Source: Microlunatus flavus (GTDB lineage: Bacteria > Actinomycetota > Actinomycetes > Propionibacteriales > Propionibacteriaceae). From it: 64,000 bases of DNA. Below, piece after piece: positions 18,040 to 25,691 of the stretch. The translations under genes and the position numbers were made by a program. The notes under the pieces are model-generated. The model did no database searches. It was given only the letters and a program-made list of their open reading frames with translations, and was not told the origin of the DNA. The stretch covers positions 1 to 64,000 of the forward strand of contig NZ_FOFA01000006.1 of NCBI RefSeq assembly GCF_900110855.1, given 5' to 3'. The first letter of the stretch is position 1; each line of letters starts with the position of its first letter.

Positions 18040-19164
18040 ATGAGAGTCGTCTACAACGCGTTCGACGGTCGCTACAGCGACAGCCCCCGGGTGCTCTACG
18101 AGACCTACCGCCACACCTACCCCGGCGAGCACGTCTGGCTGGCCGACCCCGACCACCAGCACGGCTTCCCCGCCGACGCCCTGACGGTGCCGATCGACAG
18201 CGACGCCGCCGTCGACGCGCTGGAGTCCGCCGACCTCGTCGTGGCCAACACCCACCTGGAGATGGAGTGGCGCAAGTCGCCGCGCACCACCTACCTCCAG
18301 ACCTGGCACGGGACCCCGCTCAAGCGCATCCACCACGACGTCCTCTGGGCCCCCGAGGGCCGCCTGGCCGAGCTCGACCGCGACGTCGCCCGCTGGGACC
18401 TGCTCCTGTCCCCCAACCCGGTCAGCACCCCTCGGCTCCGCGCCGCCTTCGGCTACACGGGGCCCGTGCTCGAGACCGGCTACCCCCGCAACGACCTGCT
18501 GGTCTCGCCGCAGGCCCCGGCCGTCCGCGCCCGCGTCCGCGCAGAGCTCGGCCTCCCCGAGGGCGTCACGGCCGTCCTCTACACCCCGACCTGGCGCGAC
18601 CGCGACTACTTCGAGCCCCCGGCCGGCGGCCTGCGCTACGCCCTGCCGCTGGACGAGCTGGCCGCCGCCCTCGGTCCCGGCTTCCGCCTGCTACCCCGGC
18701 TGCACTACAAGGTCACCCACCTGGGCGCGGCGCAGGAGCTCCCCGGCGTCGTCGACGTGTCGCGCTACCCCGACGTCGCCGAGCTCTACCTCGCCGCCGA
18801 CGTCATGGTCACCGACTACTCCTCGACGATGTTCGACTTCGCCGCCACCGGCAAGCCGATCGCCTTCTACGCCTACGACCTCGACGCCTACCGCGACACG
18901 CTGCGCGGCTTCTACTTCGACCTCGAGCCCGTCGCCCCCGGACCCCTCGTCCACGAGCCCGACGAGCTCCTCGACGTGCTCACCGACGTCCGCGCGGGCC
19001 GCACCACCCGGCGGCGGCGCTACCGGCGCTTCCGGCAGACGTTCAACCCCCTCGACGACGGCCGCAGCACCGAACGGCTCCACGCCGTGTACGAGGACGC
19101 CGCCCGGCGCGCGGCCGGTGGAGCAGGCGCCGTGGCTGCGCACCGCCTCGCCGCGGCCTCCTGA
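18040..19164 (+). CDS. CDP-glycerol glycerophosphotransferase family protein
   Basis: 374 residues of the TagB/TagF-type GT-B family. TYLQTWHGTPLKRIHHD holds the catalytic base region, ETGYPRNDLL follows, and the C-terminal donor-site motif is TDYSSTMFDFA. These enzymes add glycerol-phosphate from CDP-glycerol in teichoic-acid-type polymers on the cytoplasmic face. The protein is one catalytic domain, shorter than TagF, so it may be a primase-like or capsule-type enzyme. AGGGAGG lies 7 nt before the ATG. It stands alone between a repeat region and the convergent hemerythrin gene. Confidence 0.87.
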   Translation: MRVVYNAFDGRYSDSPRVLYETYRHTYPGEHVWLADPDHQHGFPADALTVPIDSDAAVDALESADLVVANTHLEMEWRKSPRTTYLQTWHGTPLKRIHHDVLWAPEGRLAELDRDVARWDLLLSPNPVSTPRLRAAFGYTGPVLETGYPRNDLLVSPQAPAVRARVRAELGLPEGVTAVLYTPTWRDRDYFEPPAGGLRYALPLDELAAALGPGFRLLPRLHYKVTHLGAAQELPGVVDVSRYPDVAELYLAADVMVTDYSSTMFDFAATGKPIAFYAYDLDAYRDTLRGFYFDLEPVAPGPLVHEPDELLDVLTDVRAGRTTRRRRYRRFRQTFNPLDDGRSTERLHAVYEDAARRAAGGAGAVAAHRLAAAS

Positions 19165-19173
19165 GGCTCCTGG

Positions 19174-20004
19174 TCAGGGACGGGACGTGCCGTGCACCCG
19201 GCGGGCGCGGCGGGCGTACGCGCTCCTCGCCACCGGCGGGATGACGACGCGGGCGAGGCGGGGCGCCGCACCGAGCATCGCCGCGACGACCGCGGGGTCG
19301 CCCTCGTAGGCGAACATGCCGAAGACCAGCGGGAGGTGCCGCTTCGCGACGCCGGCGGCCCCGGCCTCGCCGACCGCGCCCCACTCGGCCTGCGTGAGCA
19401 GGGCGGCGGCGAGCGGCAGGAGGGCGCGCTCCTCGAGGTCGAGGTGCTCGGCCAGGAGTGCGTGCAGGTGCCCGAGGTGGTGGGCGAGCTGGTCACGCGC
19501 TCCCGGTGTGGGCTCGGCGGCCCACGCCACCCGGAACCGCTCGACGCAGCCCAGCTCGAGGTCGAGGCCGGCATGCTGCTCCTCGACCTCGTCGATCAGC
19601 GCGACGGCGTCGGCCGAGGCGCGCTCGCGCAGGGGCGGCCACAGCAGCCGGTCCTCGCCCTGGTGGTGGTGGTGGAGCAGGTCGGTGAGGAACAGCACGT
19701 GGGCGGCGACCCGCTCGGCGCCCCGCCGGTCACCCGTCCCGACCCGGAGCACGGCGGCCGGCGCGAGGCGGAGCTCACGCAGCAGGGCGGTGTGCACGAC
19801 GACCATGTCGCGCACGTCCACCAGCGGCCGCTCCGGCTCAGCCGCCGGCGCCGCCGGCGGTGCCAGGTCGAGGCCGGTGGCAGGGCCGCAGGACCACGTG
19901 GCGCGGTGCAGGTCCCAGTAGCAGCGCGCCGTGTGGGTGTGGCCGGTCGAGGCGTCGTCGGTGGGCAGGTCGACCGCGTCGCGGTCGGGCAGGTGACTGG
20001 TCAT
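19174..20004 (-). CDS. Hemerythrin-like (HHE) domain protein
   Basis: 276 residues. After a 70-residue N-terminal part come helices carrying the His/Glu ligands of the hemerythrin-like fold: VVVHTALLREL, FLTDLLHHHHQGEDRLLWPPL, EQHAGLDLEL, and HLGHLHALLAEHLDLEERALLPL. It probably binds a di-iron centre and senses or carries O2 or reactive species. The CCCA-N6-TGGG motif lies 36 bp upstream, shared with two other genes of the window. It diverges from a LuxR-type regulator. Confidence 0.87.
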   Translation of the reverse strand: MTSHLPDRDAVDLPTDDASTGHTHTARCYWDLHRATWSCGPATGLDLAPPAAPAAEPERPLVDVRDMVVVHTALLRELRLAPAAVLRVGTGDRRGAERVAAHVLFLTDLLHHHHQGEDRLLWPPLRERASADAVALIDEVEEQHAGLDLELGCVERFRVAWAAEPTPGARDQLAHHLGHLHALLAEHLDLEERALLPLAAALLTQAEWGAVGEAGAAGVAKRHLPLVFGMFAYEGDPAVVAAMLGAAPRLARVVIPPVARSAYARRARRVHGTSRP

Positions 20005-20039
20005 GTCCGGAAGCGTGGTCGCGCGACGACCTGCCGGGA

Positions 20040-20057
20040 ATCCCAGCTTTCTGGGGA
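20040..20057 (-). promoter_or_regulatory. Shared CCCA-N6-TGGG motif, copy 1
   Basis: On the minus strand this reads TCCCCAGAAAGCTGGGAT, ending 36 bp before the hemerythrin ATG. Copies in front of the NTF2-like gene (21179) and the 40189 gene differ at one base and end 35 bp before their ATGs. The core is a CCCA/TGGG inverted repeat. Either an operator or part of a specialised promoter. Confidence 0.7.
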
Positions 20058-20083
20058 CTTCGTGGGGACTTCGCGGGACTTGG
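20052..20083. repeat. Direct repeats TGGGGACTTCG in divergent promoter
   Basis: TGGGGACTTCG occurs twice back to back (20052-20062, 20063-20073), followed by a shorter relative CGGGACTTGG (20074-20083). The 11-base period is one helical turn. They lie between the hemerythrin and LuxR genes and overlap the end of the shared motif, as expected for cooperative regulator binding. Confidence 0.6.
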
Positions 20084-20128
20084 GCCGAGGGCGTCGCGTC
20101 CGCGAGCGGCGTCGACCAGGATGGCCGC

Positions 20129-21163
20129 GTGAGGACGACGACCCGGCCGCTGGCCGAGCGGATCGCCGACGCGACCGCCGGCTCCCCCGACGTGGCGTCG
20201 GTCGCCCGCGCGGTGTTCGTCACGGTGGCGCGCGACGTGCCCTTCGCCTTCGCCTGCCTCGCGACGACGGACCCGACGAGCGGGCTGATCACGCGGGCGT
20301 ACAAGTCGGCGCCGCTGCCGCTGGGCGACGAGGAGTTCACGGCCGCCGAGTACGGCGAGCCCGACCTCAACCAGCTCGTCGACATCGCTGACCGGGACGT
20401 CCCGGTCGGGGTCCTCTCGGTCGACACCGACGGCCACCCGGAACGGTGCCGGCGGCTCAGCGCGTACATGACCCCGCAGTTCGGCTTCGTCGACGAGATC
20501 CGGCTCGTCTGCCGCTCGGGCGGGACGACCTGGGCGGCCCTCGGTCTCTACCGGCGCCAGGGCGAGCCGTTCTTCACCGCCGCCGAGGGCGCCGTCGTCG
20601 GGGCCGTGCACGAGGTCGTCGCCGCGGCGACGCGGAACGCCCTGTTCACCGACGCGGACGCCGGCGCGCAGGGTTCGCGGATCCCCGTCGTCCTGGTGGT
20701 CGACGACACCGACCGGGTGACCGGGATGAGCGCCGCGGCCGAGGAGCTCGTCGACGACCTCGGCGGCTGGGACCGGGGATCGCTCCCGGCCGGGGTGCTG
20801 GCCGTGGCCGCGTCCGCCCGGGCGCGGGACTCGCTGACGACCGCCCGCGTCCGGGCCCGGTCGGGCTCCTGGGTCGTCGTGCAGGGCCTGCCGCTGGCGG
20901 GCACCGCCGGCCAGCGCTCCGTGGTGCTCACCGTCGAGCGGGCGAGCGCGGCCGTCGTCGGCGCCCTGACCATCGCGGCGCGCGGCCTCACCCAGCGCGA
21001 GCAGGACGTCGTCGGCCTGGTGCTGAAGGGCGCCTCGACGAAGGCCATCGCGGCCGCCCTGCACCTGTCGCCGCACACGGTGCAGGACCACCTCAAGGCG
21101 GTCTTCGCCAAGCTCGGGGTGAGCAGCCGGCGCGACCTGGTGGCCCGGTTCGCCGTCGCCTGA
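20129..21163 (+). CDS. LuxR-family transcriptional regulator
   Basis: 344 residues from a GTG preceded at 7 nt by AGGA. An upstream ATG in the same frame would run through the control region and is less likely. Residues 1-150 resemble a GAF-like sensor (FAFACLATTDPTSGLITRAYKS). The C-terminal 65 residues are a LuxR/GerE helix-turn-helix: GLTQREQDVVGLVLKG, STKAIAAALHLSPHTVQDHL, FAKLGVSSRRDLVARF. No receiver domain. Divergent from hemerythrin, with direct repeats and the shared motif between; it is the best candidate to control that motif. Confidence 0.88.
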   Translation: MRTTTRPLAERIADATAGSPDVASVARAVFVTVARDVPFAFACLATTDPTSGLITRAYKSAPLPLGDEEFTAAEYGEPDLNQLVDIADRDVPVGVLSVDTDGHPERCRRLSAYMTPQFGFVDEIRLVCRSGGTTWAALGLYRRQGEPFFTAAEGAVVGAVHEVVAAATRNALFTDADAGAQGSRIPVVLVVDDTDRVTGMSAAAEELVDDLGGWDRGSLPAGVLAVAASARARDSLTTARVRARSGSWVVVQGLPLAGTAGQRSVVLTVERASAAVVGALTIAARGLTQREQDVVGLVLKGASTKAIAAALHLSPHTVQDHLKAVFAKLGVSSRRDLVARFAVA

Positions 21164-21178
21164 ACCCGCCGGCGAGGT

Positions 21179-21196
21179 TCCCCACAAAGCTGGGAT
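21179..21196 (+). promoter_or_regulatory. Shared CCCA-N6-TGGG motif, copy 2
   Basis: TCCCCACAAAGCTGGGAT, identical over 18 bases to the copy at 40137-40154 and ending exactly 35 bp before the ATG of the NTF2-like gene. It begins 16 nt after the LuxR gene stop, so the NTF2-like gene probably has its own transcript. Confidence 0.75.
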
Positions 21197-21230
21197 GGCG
21201 ACGGGGTCCGCGCGGCCCGAGGCTCCATCC

Positions 21231-21680
21231 ATGACCACGCAGACCCAGCCCCAGACCCAGACCACAACGGACGTCCACGCGGACGGTGCCGGCCCGACCG
21301 GCACGCGGTCCCCCGTCACCGAGCCCGAGCAGCTGCACCACGCCTTCCTGGGCGCCACGAACGCCCACGACGTCGACGCGCTGCTCGCCCTCTACGACCC
21401 CGCCGGCCTCGCCGTCCAGCTCGACGGGGGCCTCGCCCGCGGCGAGGACGAGCTCCGCACCATGGCCGAGGGGCTGGCGTCCGCGATCGCCCGCATCGAC
21501 GGGAGCACCCGCAAGCTGTACGTCGCCGGCGACGTCGCCCTGAGCTCGGCCTCCTGGACCGCGGACGTCGTGTTGCCCGACGGCACCACCCTGCGCCAGA
21601 GCGGCACGACCGCCGAGGTCCTGCGCCGCCAGCCCGACGGCACCTGGCGGATGCTCATCGACGACCCGGTGTTCGGCTGA
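21231..21680 (+). CDS. SnoaL/NTF2-like (DUF4440-type) protein
   Basis: 149 residues. A Gln/Thr-rich N-terminal tail (1-35) precedes an NTF2-like fold: FLGATNAHDVDALLALYD, LDGGLARGEDELRTMAEG, SASWTADVVLPDGT, and a C-terminal WRMLIDDPVFG. Such small proteins are isomerases, cyclases or dosage-type ligand binders; nothing here fixes the substrate. The ATG is placed by its exact 35-bp spacing to the shared motif; an in-frame ATG 12 codons upstream overlaps that motif. Confidence 0.82.
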   Translation: MTTQTQPQTQTTTDVHADGAGPTGTRSPVTEPEQLHHAFLGATNAHDVDALLALYDPAGLAVQLDGGLARGEDELRTMAEGLASAIARIDGSTRKLYVAGDVALSSASWTADVVLPDGTTLRQSGTTAEVLRRQPDGTWRMLIDDPVFG

Positions 21681-21805
21681 GCCCGAGGACTCGGCACGTC
21701 GTCAGGAGACGTTCAGGTTTCCGGCAGCCGCTCGTCAGGACGCCTCGGTTGGCTGAGGCCGCCGGCGGCGGGGGCCGCCGGCACCCGGCGTACGGAGGAC
21801 CGTCC

Positions 21806-23503
21806 ATGTCGAGCCTGCTCCACTCCCTCGGCGTCCTGGTCGTCCGGCGCCGGCTGCGGGTGCTGGCCGTCTGGCTGCTCCTGGCGGTGGCCCTCTTCGG
21901 GCTCGCGGGCGTCACGGGCGGCAAGCTCGTGGACGACTTCACGATCCCGGGCACGGAGTCGCAGCGCGGCATCGACACCCTGGCCCAACGCTTCCCGCTG
22001 GCCTCGGGGACGACCGGCCAGATCGTCTTCGGCAGCACCTCGGGCCCGATCAGCACCCGTCGGTCCGAGGTCGAGGACCGGGTCGAGGCGGTCGAGAAGG
22101 TCAAGCACGTCACGAGCGTCGACGACCCGTTCGCGTCCGACGCCGTCGGCACGATCTCGCCCGACGGGCGCTACGCGCTGGTGCAGATCCAGTTCGACGT
22201 GAGCGTCACCGCGCTGCCCGCCTCGACCGTCCCGGCCGTCGAGAAGGCCGCCGCGGCCCCGCCCGGCGCCGGCTTCACCTCCACCCTCGGCGGCGCGATG
22301 TACACGAGCACCGGGCAGGGCATCAGCACCACCGAGCTCATCGGCGTCGGCGTCGCGCTGCTCGTGCTCGCCGTCACCTTCTCCTCGCTGATCGCGGCAG
22401 GCCTGCCGCTGCTGACCGCCGCCCTCGGCGTCGGGGCGACGCTGGCCGGCGTCCTGACCGTGGCGGCCGTCCTGATCGCGGTCGACGACGTACGACCCCT
22501 CAGCGTCTCGTCGGGCGGGCGGGTGCGCACGGTCACGACGATCGTGCTCGGCTTCGACACCTCGCGCGGGGAACGGCTGCTGCAGCGGACCGCGCTGCTC
22601 GAGATCGCCTTCACGGTCGTCGCCGGCGCGGTCATCGTGCTGCTGCTTCCGCCCACGGTCGACCGGGGCCTCGGGCGCGTACGGGCCATGGCCGACGCCG
22701 CGCGGGCCGTCGCGGCCGGCGACTCCGACCGCCGGCTACCGGCCGACCCGGGCATGGCCGAGACCGCGGTGCTCGCCGACGCCGTGAACGACGCGCTCGA
22801 CGCGCAGCAGGCCGCCGAGGAGCGCCTCCGCCGGTTCGTGGCCGACGCGTCGCACGAGCTGCGGACCCCGCTGACGACCATCCAGGGGTGGGCCGAGCTG
22901 CACCGTGAGGGCGGGCTCGACGACCCGGCCACCGCCGCGCGGGCCTTCGAGCGGATCGCCGAGAGCGCGACCCACCTGACCAACCTCGTCGAGGACCTCG
23001 CCCTGCTCGCGCGGCTCGACGCCGGGCCGCTCCTCGAGCGCCACCCGGTCGACCTCGGCGTGCTGGCCGAGACGGTCGTGGAGGACCTCCGTGTCATCGA
23101 CCCCGAGCGGCCGGTCGGCGTGACGACGCCCGCCCCCGGCGAGCCCACCGGCGTGGTGAGCGGCGACGAGCAGCGGCTGCGCCAGGTCCTGCTGAACCTC
23201 ACCGGCAACGCCCTGCAGCACACCCCGCCCGGCACGCCGATCGACGTGGCCGTGCGTCGCGAGGACGGTTCGGTGGTGCTGGTCGTGAGCGACGCCGGAC
23301 CGGGCATCCCGGTCGAGCACCAGACCCGCGTCTTCGACCGCTTCTACCGCGGGCCCGCGCACCGCTCCACGGGTGGCACCGGGCTGGGCCTCGCGATCGT
23401 CCGCAGCCTCGTCGACGCCCACGGCGGCACGGTCGGGGTGACCTCGAGCAGCGCCGGGACCCGCTTCGAGGTGGTCCTGCCCGCCGAGCCGGAGGTTCCC
23501 TGA
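21806..23503 (+). CDS. MMPL-transporter N-terminus fused to sensor histidine kinase
   Basis: 565 residues. Residues 1-225 match the start of MMPL/RND exporters: cytoplasmic stub, membrane helix 1 (LAVWLLLAVALFGLAG), an extracytoplasmic loop opening GGKLVDDFTIPGTESQRGID, and further helices (ELIGVGVALLVLAVTFSSLI). Near residue 228 it becomes a histidine kinase: VRTVTTIVLGFDTSRGERLL, a helix, HAMP, HisKA with SHELRTPL (His 350), and HATPase motifs NALQHTPPG, DAGPGIP, GTGLGLAIV. The kinase core looks intact. ACGGAGGA precedes the ATG. No response regulator adjoins. It may be a deletion product joining neighbouring genes or a working chimera. Confidence 0.85.
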   Translation: MSSLLHSLGVLVVRRRLRVLAVWLLLAVALFGLAGVTGGKLVDDFTIPGTESQRGIDTLAQRFPLASGTTGQIVFGSTSGPISTRRSEVEDRVEAVEKVKHVTSVDDPFASDAVGTISPDGRYALVQIQFDVSVTALPASTVPAVEKAAAAPPGAGFTSTLGGAMYTSTGQGISTTELIGVGVALLVLAVTFSSLIAAGLPLLTAALGVGATLAGVLTVAAVLIAVDDVRPLSVSSGGRVRTVTTIVLGFDTSRGERLLQRTALLEIAFTVVAGAVIVLLLPPTVDRGLGRVRAMADAARAVAAGDSDRRLPADPGMAETAVLADAVNDALDAQQAAEERLRRFVADASHELRTPLTTIQGWAELHREGGLDDPATAARAFERIAESATHLTNLVEDLALLARLDAGPLLERHPVDLGVLAETVVEDLRVIDPERPVGVTTPAPGEPTGVVSGDEQRLRQVLLNLTGNALQHTPPGTPIDVAVRREDGSVVLVVSDAGPGIPVEHQTRVFDRFYRGPAHRSTGGTGLGLAIVRSLVDAHGGTVGVTSSSAGTRFEVVLPAEPEVP

Positions 23504-23529
23504 GCGGGCGATCGGACCCGGAGCCGGCC

Positions 23530-23671
23530 GACGCTCCCTGAGCTCGTCGAACGGCCCCTGAGATTGTCGAACGCTCGCTGAGCCTGTCGAAGGGCCCGGG
23601 ACGGGTCGGCGTGGTCCTGAGGCGGAGCACGCCGACCTCTTCGAGGCCCTTCGACAAGCTCAGGGAGCGTT
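23530..23671. repeat. REP/MITE-like palindromic repeat, copy C
   Basis: CGCTCCCTGAGCTCGTCGAA plus two further partial cores, GGGCCCGGGACGGGTCGGCGT, a short centre, and the opposite arm ACGCCGACCTCTTCGAGGCCC then TTCGACAAGCTCAGGGAGCG. Same element as near positions 1-160 and 17.7 kb. It occupies the space between the kinase fusion and the TPR gene, where no other gene is seen. Confidence 0.8.
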
Positions 23672-23688
23672 GACCTGCGACCAGCTCC

Positions 23689-23792
23689 GGGAGCGTTCTC
23701 CTTCGAACATCTCAGGGAGCGTTCTCCTTCGAACATCTCGGGGAGCGCTCTTCCTCGAACATCGCAGGGAGCGTTCCTCTTCGGGAGGCTCA
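23689..23792. repeat. Four 26-bp tandem repeats
   Basis: Four head-to-tail 26-base units, each starting GGGAGCG and most containing TTCGAACATC (23689-23714, 23715-23740, 23741-23766, 23767-23792). They start from the end of REP copy C and the last unit covers the stop codon of the TPR gene. Probably an expansion of the REP arm by slippage or recombination. Confidence 0.8.
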
Positions 23793-24215
23793 GGCCTCGC
23801 CGTCGTCGGTGAGGAGGAGCCGCTCGACCCGGAGGACGTCGAGCTCGTGCTCGATGTCGCCGCTCATCACGGCGGCGAGCTTGAGGTGCGGCAGCGCCTC
23901 GCGCAGCCGGCTCTGCCGCTCCAGGACGCGGCCGAGCGCGTGCCGGGCCCAGACGTCGTCGGGGGTCTCCTCGACCAGCCCGACCAGCTCGGTCTCGGCC
24001 TTCTGCAGCTGGGCGCGCATCAGGAACGCCCAGGCCCGCAGCGACCGCAGCCCGGTGTTGCGCGGGTCCTCCTCGAGAGCCTTCTCGACGAGCGCCAGCG
24101 CCTGCTCCGGCGCCCGCCGGGCCAGCAGGTCGTACGCGCTCTGGTAGGCCGACTCCGGCCGGTGCGCGCGGGGGAACTCGATCGTCCGGGTGCTGAGCTC
24201 GAAGTCCTCGGCCAT
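23790..24215 (-). CDS. Tetratricopeptide-repeat protein
   Basis: 141 residues, all helical, with TPR-type units: SAYDLLARRAPEQALALVEKALEEDPRN, AWAFLMRAQLQKAETELVGLVEETPDD, and ALGRVLERQSRLREALPHLKLA. Cytoplasmic adaptor of unknown partner; this small TPR protein is widespread in actinobacteria. The C-terminus (LTDDGEA) runs into the last 26-bp tandem repeat. It diverges from the damaged phosphotransferase gene. Confidence 0.82.
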   Translation of the reverse strand: MAEDFELSTRTIEFPRAHRPESAYQSAYDLLARRAPEQALALVEKALEEDPRNTGLRSLRAWAFLMRAQLQKAETELVGLVEETPDDVWARHALGRVLERQSRLREALPHLKLAAVMSGDIEHELDVLRVERLLLTDDGEA

Positions 24216-24280
24216 GGCGCGACAACGCTTCCCGACGCCCCGCCATTCCTCGAAGAGGCCGCCCTGCAGAGGATGGCCAG

Positions 24281-24981
24281 GTGCGACAGGGGGCTGTGGG
24301 GCACGTCCGGAGGACGACGTGGCACGGCCGGCCCGCGGTCGAGAAGCGCTTCGCGGACCCGCGCGCCAGGCCGTCGAGGTCACCGCCCTCCGGGCGCTGG
24401 CCGACCAGGAGCTCCCGGTGCCCGAGCTGCTCGACGAGCGCGCCGACTCCGTCCTGATCACCCTGCTGCCGGGCGAGCGTCTCGACGCCGGCACCGCCGA
24501 CCTCCGGCTGCGGCGCCTGCTCGCGTCGGGACCCTGGCTGCGACGCCTCCACCGACGCCGACCACCGACGGGGCTTCCTGCGGCGCCGGACGACGCGGGC
24601 ATCGTCGACCGGTACCGCCGGACCGGCGGGCCTCCCCTGCCCCTCGCGGTCCCTCCGCCGACGCCCGCGGTCTTCTGCCACGGCGACTGGACGGACGGCA
24701 ACCTGCTCGCCGTCTCCGACGAGATCACCGCCGTCCTCGACTGGGAGGCGGCGCACCTCGGCGACCCGGTACGGGAGCTGGCGCGCGCCGCGTACGGGGC
24801 CTCGCTCAAGGACGAGCGGTCGGTCGACGCGCTCGTCGAGGGCTACGGCGCCGACGCCCGCGCCGTGCGGGCCTGGTTCCCGGTCCACGCCGCCGAGCTC
24901 TGGTTGTGGTTCGCCGAAGCCGGACCGCCCGCGTACCTGACGCAGCTCACGGAACGCCTCGAGGGCTGGTCGGACGGCTGA
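24281..24981 (+). pseudogene. Aminoglycoside-phosphotransferase-family gene, frameshifted
   Basis: The main open frame (in frame to 24981) holds the APH/choline-kinase core: FCHGDWTDGNLL (catalytic loop), VLDWEAAHLGDPVREL (DxD-type metal site). Its natural N-terminus, RRTTWHGRPAVEKRFADPRA, lies in another frame from a GTG at 24281 (GAGG upstream) and must join at about 24362-24368, in a CGCGCGCC run, by restoring one missing base. An internal GTG at 24319 keeps the main frame but loses this segment. Either a real pseudogene or a sequencing error in GC-rich sequence. The substrate of the family member is unknown. Confidence 0.7.
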
Positions 24982-25003
24982 TCCGGCGCGGACCGCCGGG
25001 TCC

Positions 25004-25573
25004 TCACCCGGTGCGGTCGACCACGTCGCGCGCCCGCGGTGCCGGGACGCCGAGCATGAGCAGGGTCGTCGTGGCCACGCCGGAGGCGCCGAACGCCGTG
25101 CCGGTCGGGTCGTCGTCGGCGAGCGTGAACACGGCCGACCAGGCCACCTGGCCCAGGACCTCCGCCGGCAGGTGCCGGCCGAACGCCCCGCCGTCCTGGC
25201 CCCGCCGGACGAGGTCGGCGAGCCCGTCCTCGACGGGGCCGAGGAGGGCGTGGATGTCGGGACCCAGCTCCCCGCGGCGCAGCACCACCAGCACGCGGTA
25301 GCGGTGGGCCAGGGGCCAGAGCCGGGCGATGAAGGCGGCCCACGCCTCGTCGGCGGGCCGGTCAGGAGCCGCCTCCTCGGCCAGGACGGCGGTCATCTCG
25401 GCGACCGCCCGCTGCGTCAGCGCGAGAACGAGGTCGGACCGCGTCGCGAAGTAGCCGTAGACGGTCCGCCGCACCACCCCGGCCGCCGCCGCGACCTCAC
25501 CCATGCCGGCGTCGGGGTTGCGTCCGAGCACCTCGATCGCCACGTCGAGGATCCGCTCCCGCGTGTCAACCAC
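25004..25573 (-). CDS. TetR-family regulator of epoxide hydrolase
   Basis: 189 residues from a GTG with GAGGA upstream; an ATG 12 codons earlier abuts the operator and has no ribosome site. The N-terminal helix-turn-helix is TRERILDVAIEVLGRNP..MGEVAAAAGVVRRTVYGYFATRSDLV, followed by a helical ligand domain. It diverges from the epoxide hydrolase over two inverted repeats, so it very probably represses that gene and itself, with release by an epoxide or aromatic ligand (inferred). Confidence 0.88.
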   Translation of the reverse strand: MVDTRERILDVAIEVLGRNPDAGMGEVAAAAGVVRRTVYGYFATRSDLVLALTQRAVAEMTAVLAEEAAPDRPADEAWAAFIARLWPLAHRYRVLVVLRRGELGPDIHALLGPVEDGLADLVRRGQDGGAFGRHLPAEVLGQVAWSAVFTLADDDPTGTAFGASGVATTTLLMLGVPAPRARDVVDRTG

Positions 25574-25610
25574 GGGTCCGCACGTCCTCGGCCGTCGGCA
25601 CCCGTCCATG

Positions 25611-25658
25611 GTTGCACAGCCGTGTGCAACGCCGTACGTTGCACACCAGTGTGCAAAC
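25611..25658. promoter_or_regulatory. Promoter with twin TetR operators
   Basis: Operator 1 is GTTGCACA-N4-TGTGCAAC (25611-25630), perfect. Operator 2 is GTTGCACA-N4-TGTGCAAA (25638-25657), one mismatch. Centres are 27 bp apart. A plus-strand promoter TTGCAC (25612-25617), 17-bp spacer, TACGTT (25635-25640) is embedded in them, so a bound repressor would block the -35 and -10 of the epoxide hydrolase. Confidence 0.8.
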
Positions 25659-25691
25659 GCCACGCGGACACCGTTCGAGGGAGCCACCGTC

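Noticed and set aside
23689-23792. Possible CRISPR repeats
   Set aside because: 26-bp units are head-to-tail with no spacers and no cas genes nearby; derived from the REP arm.
23670-25301. 543-residue plus-strand open frame across the TPR gene and the phosphotransferase
   Set aside because: Low-complexity Arg/Pro-rich; it runs antisense to TPR and out of frame with the phosphotransferase core.
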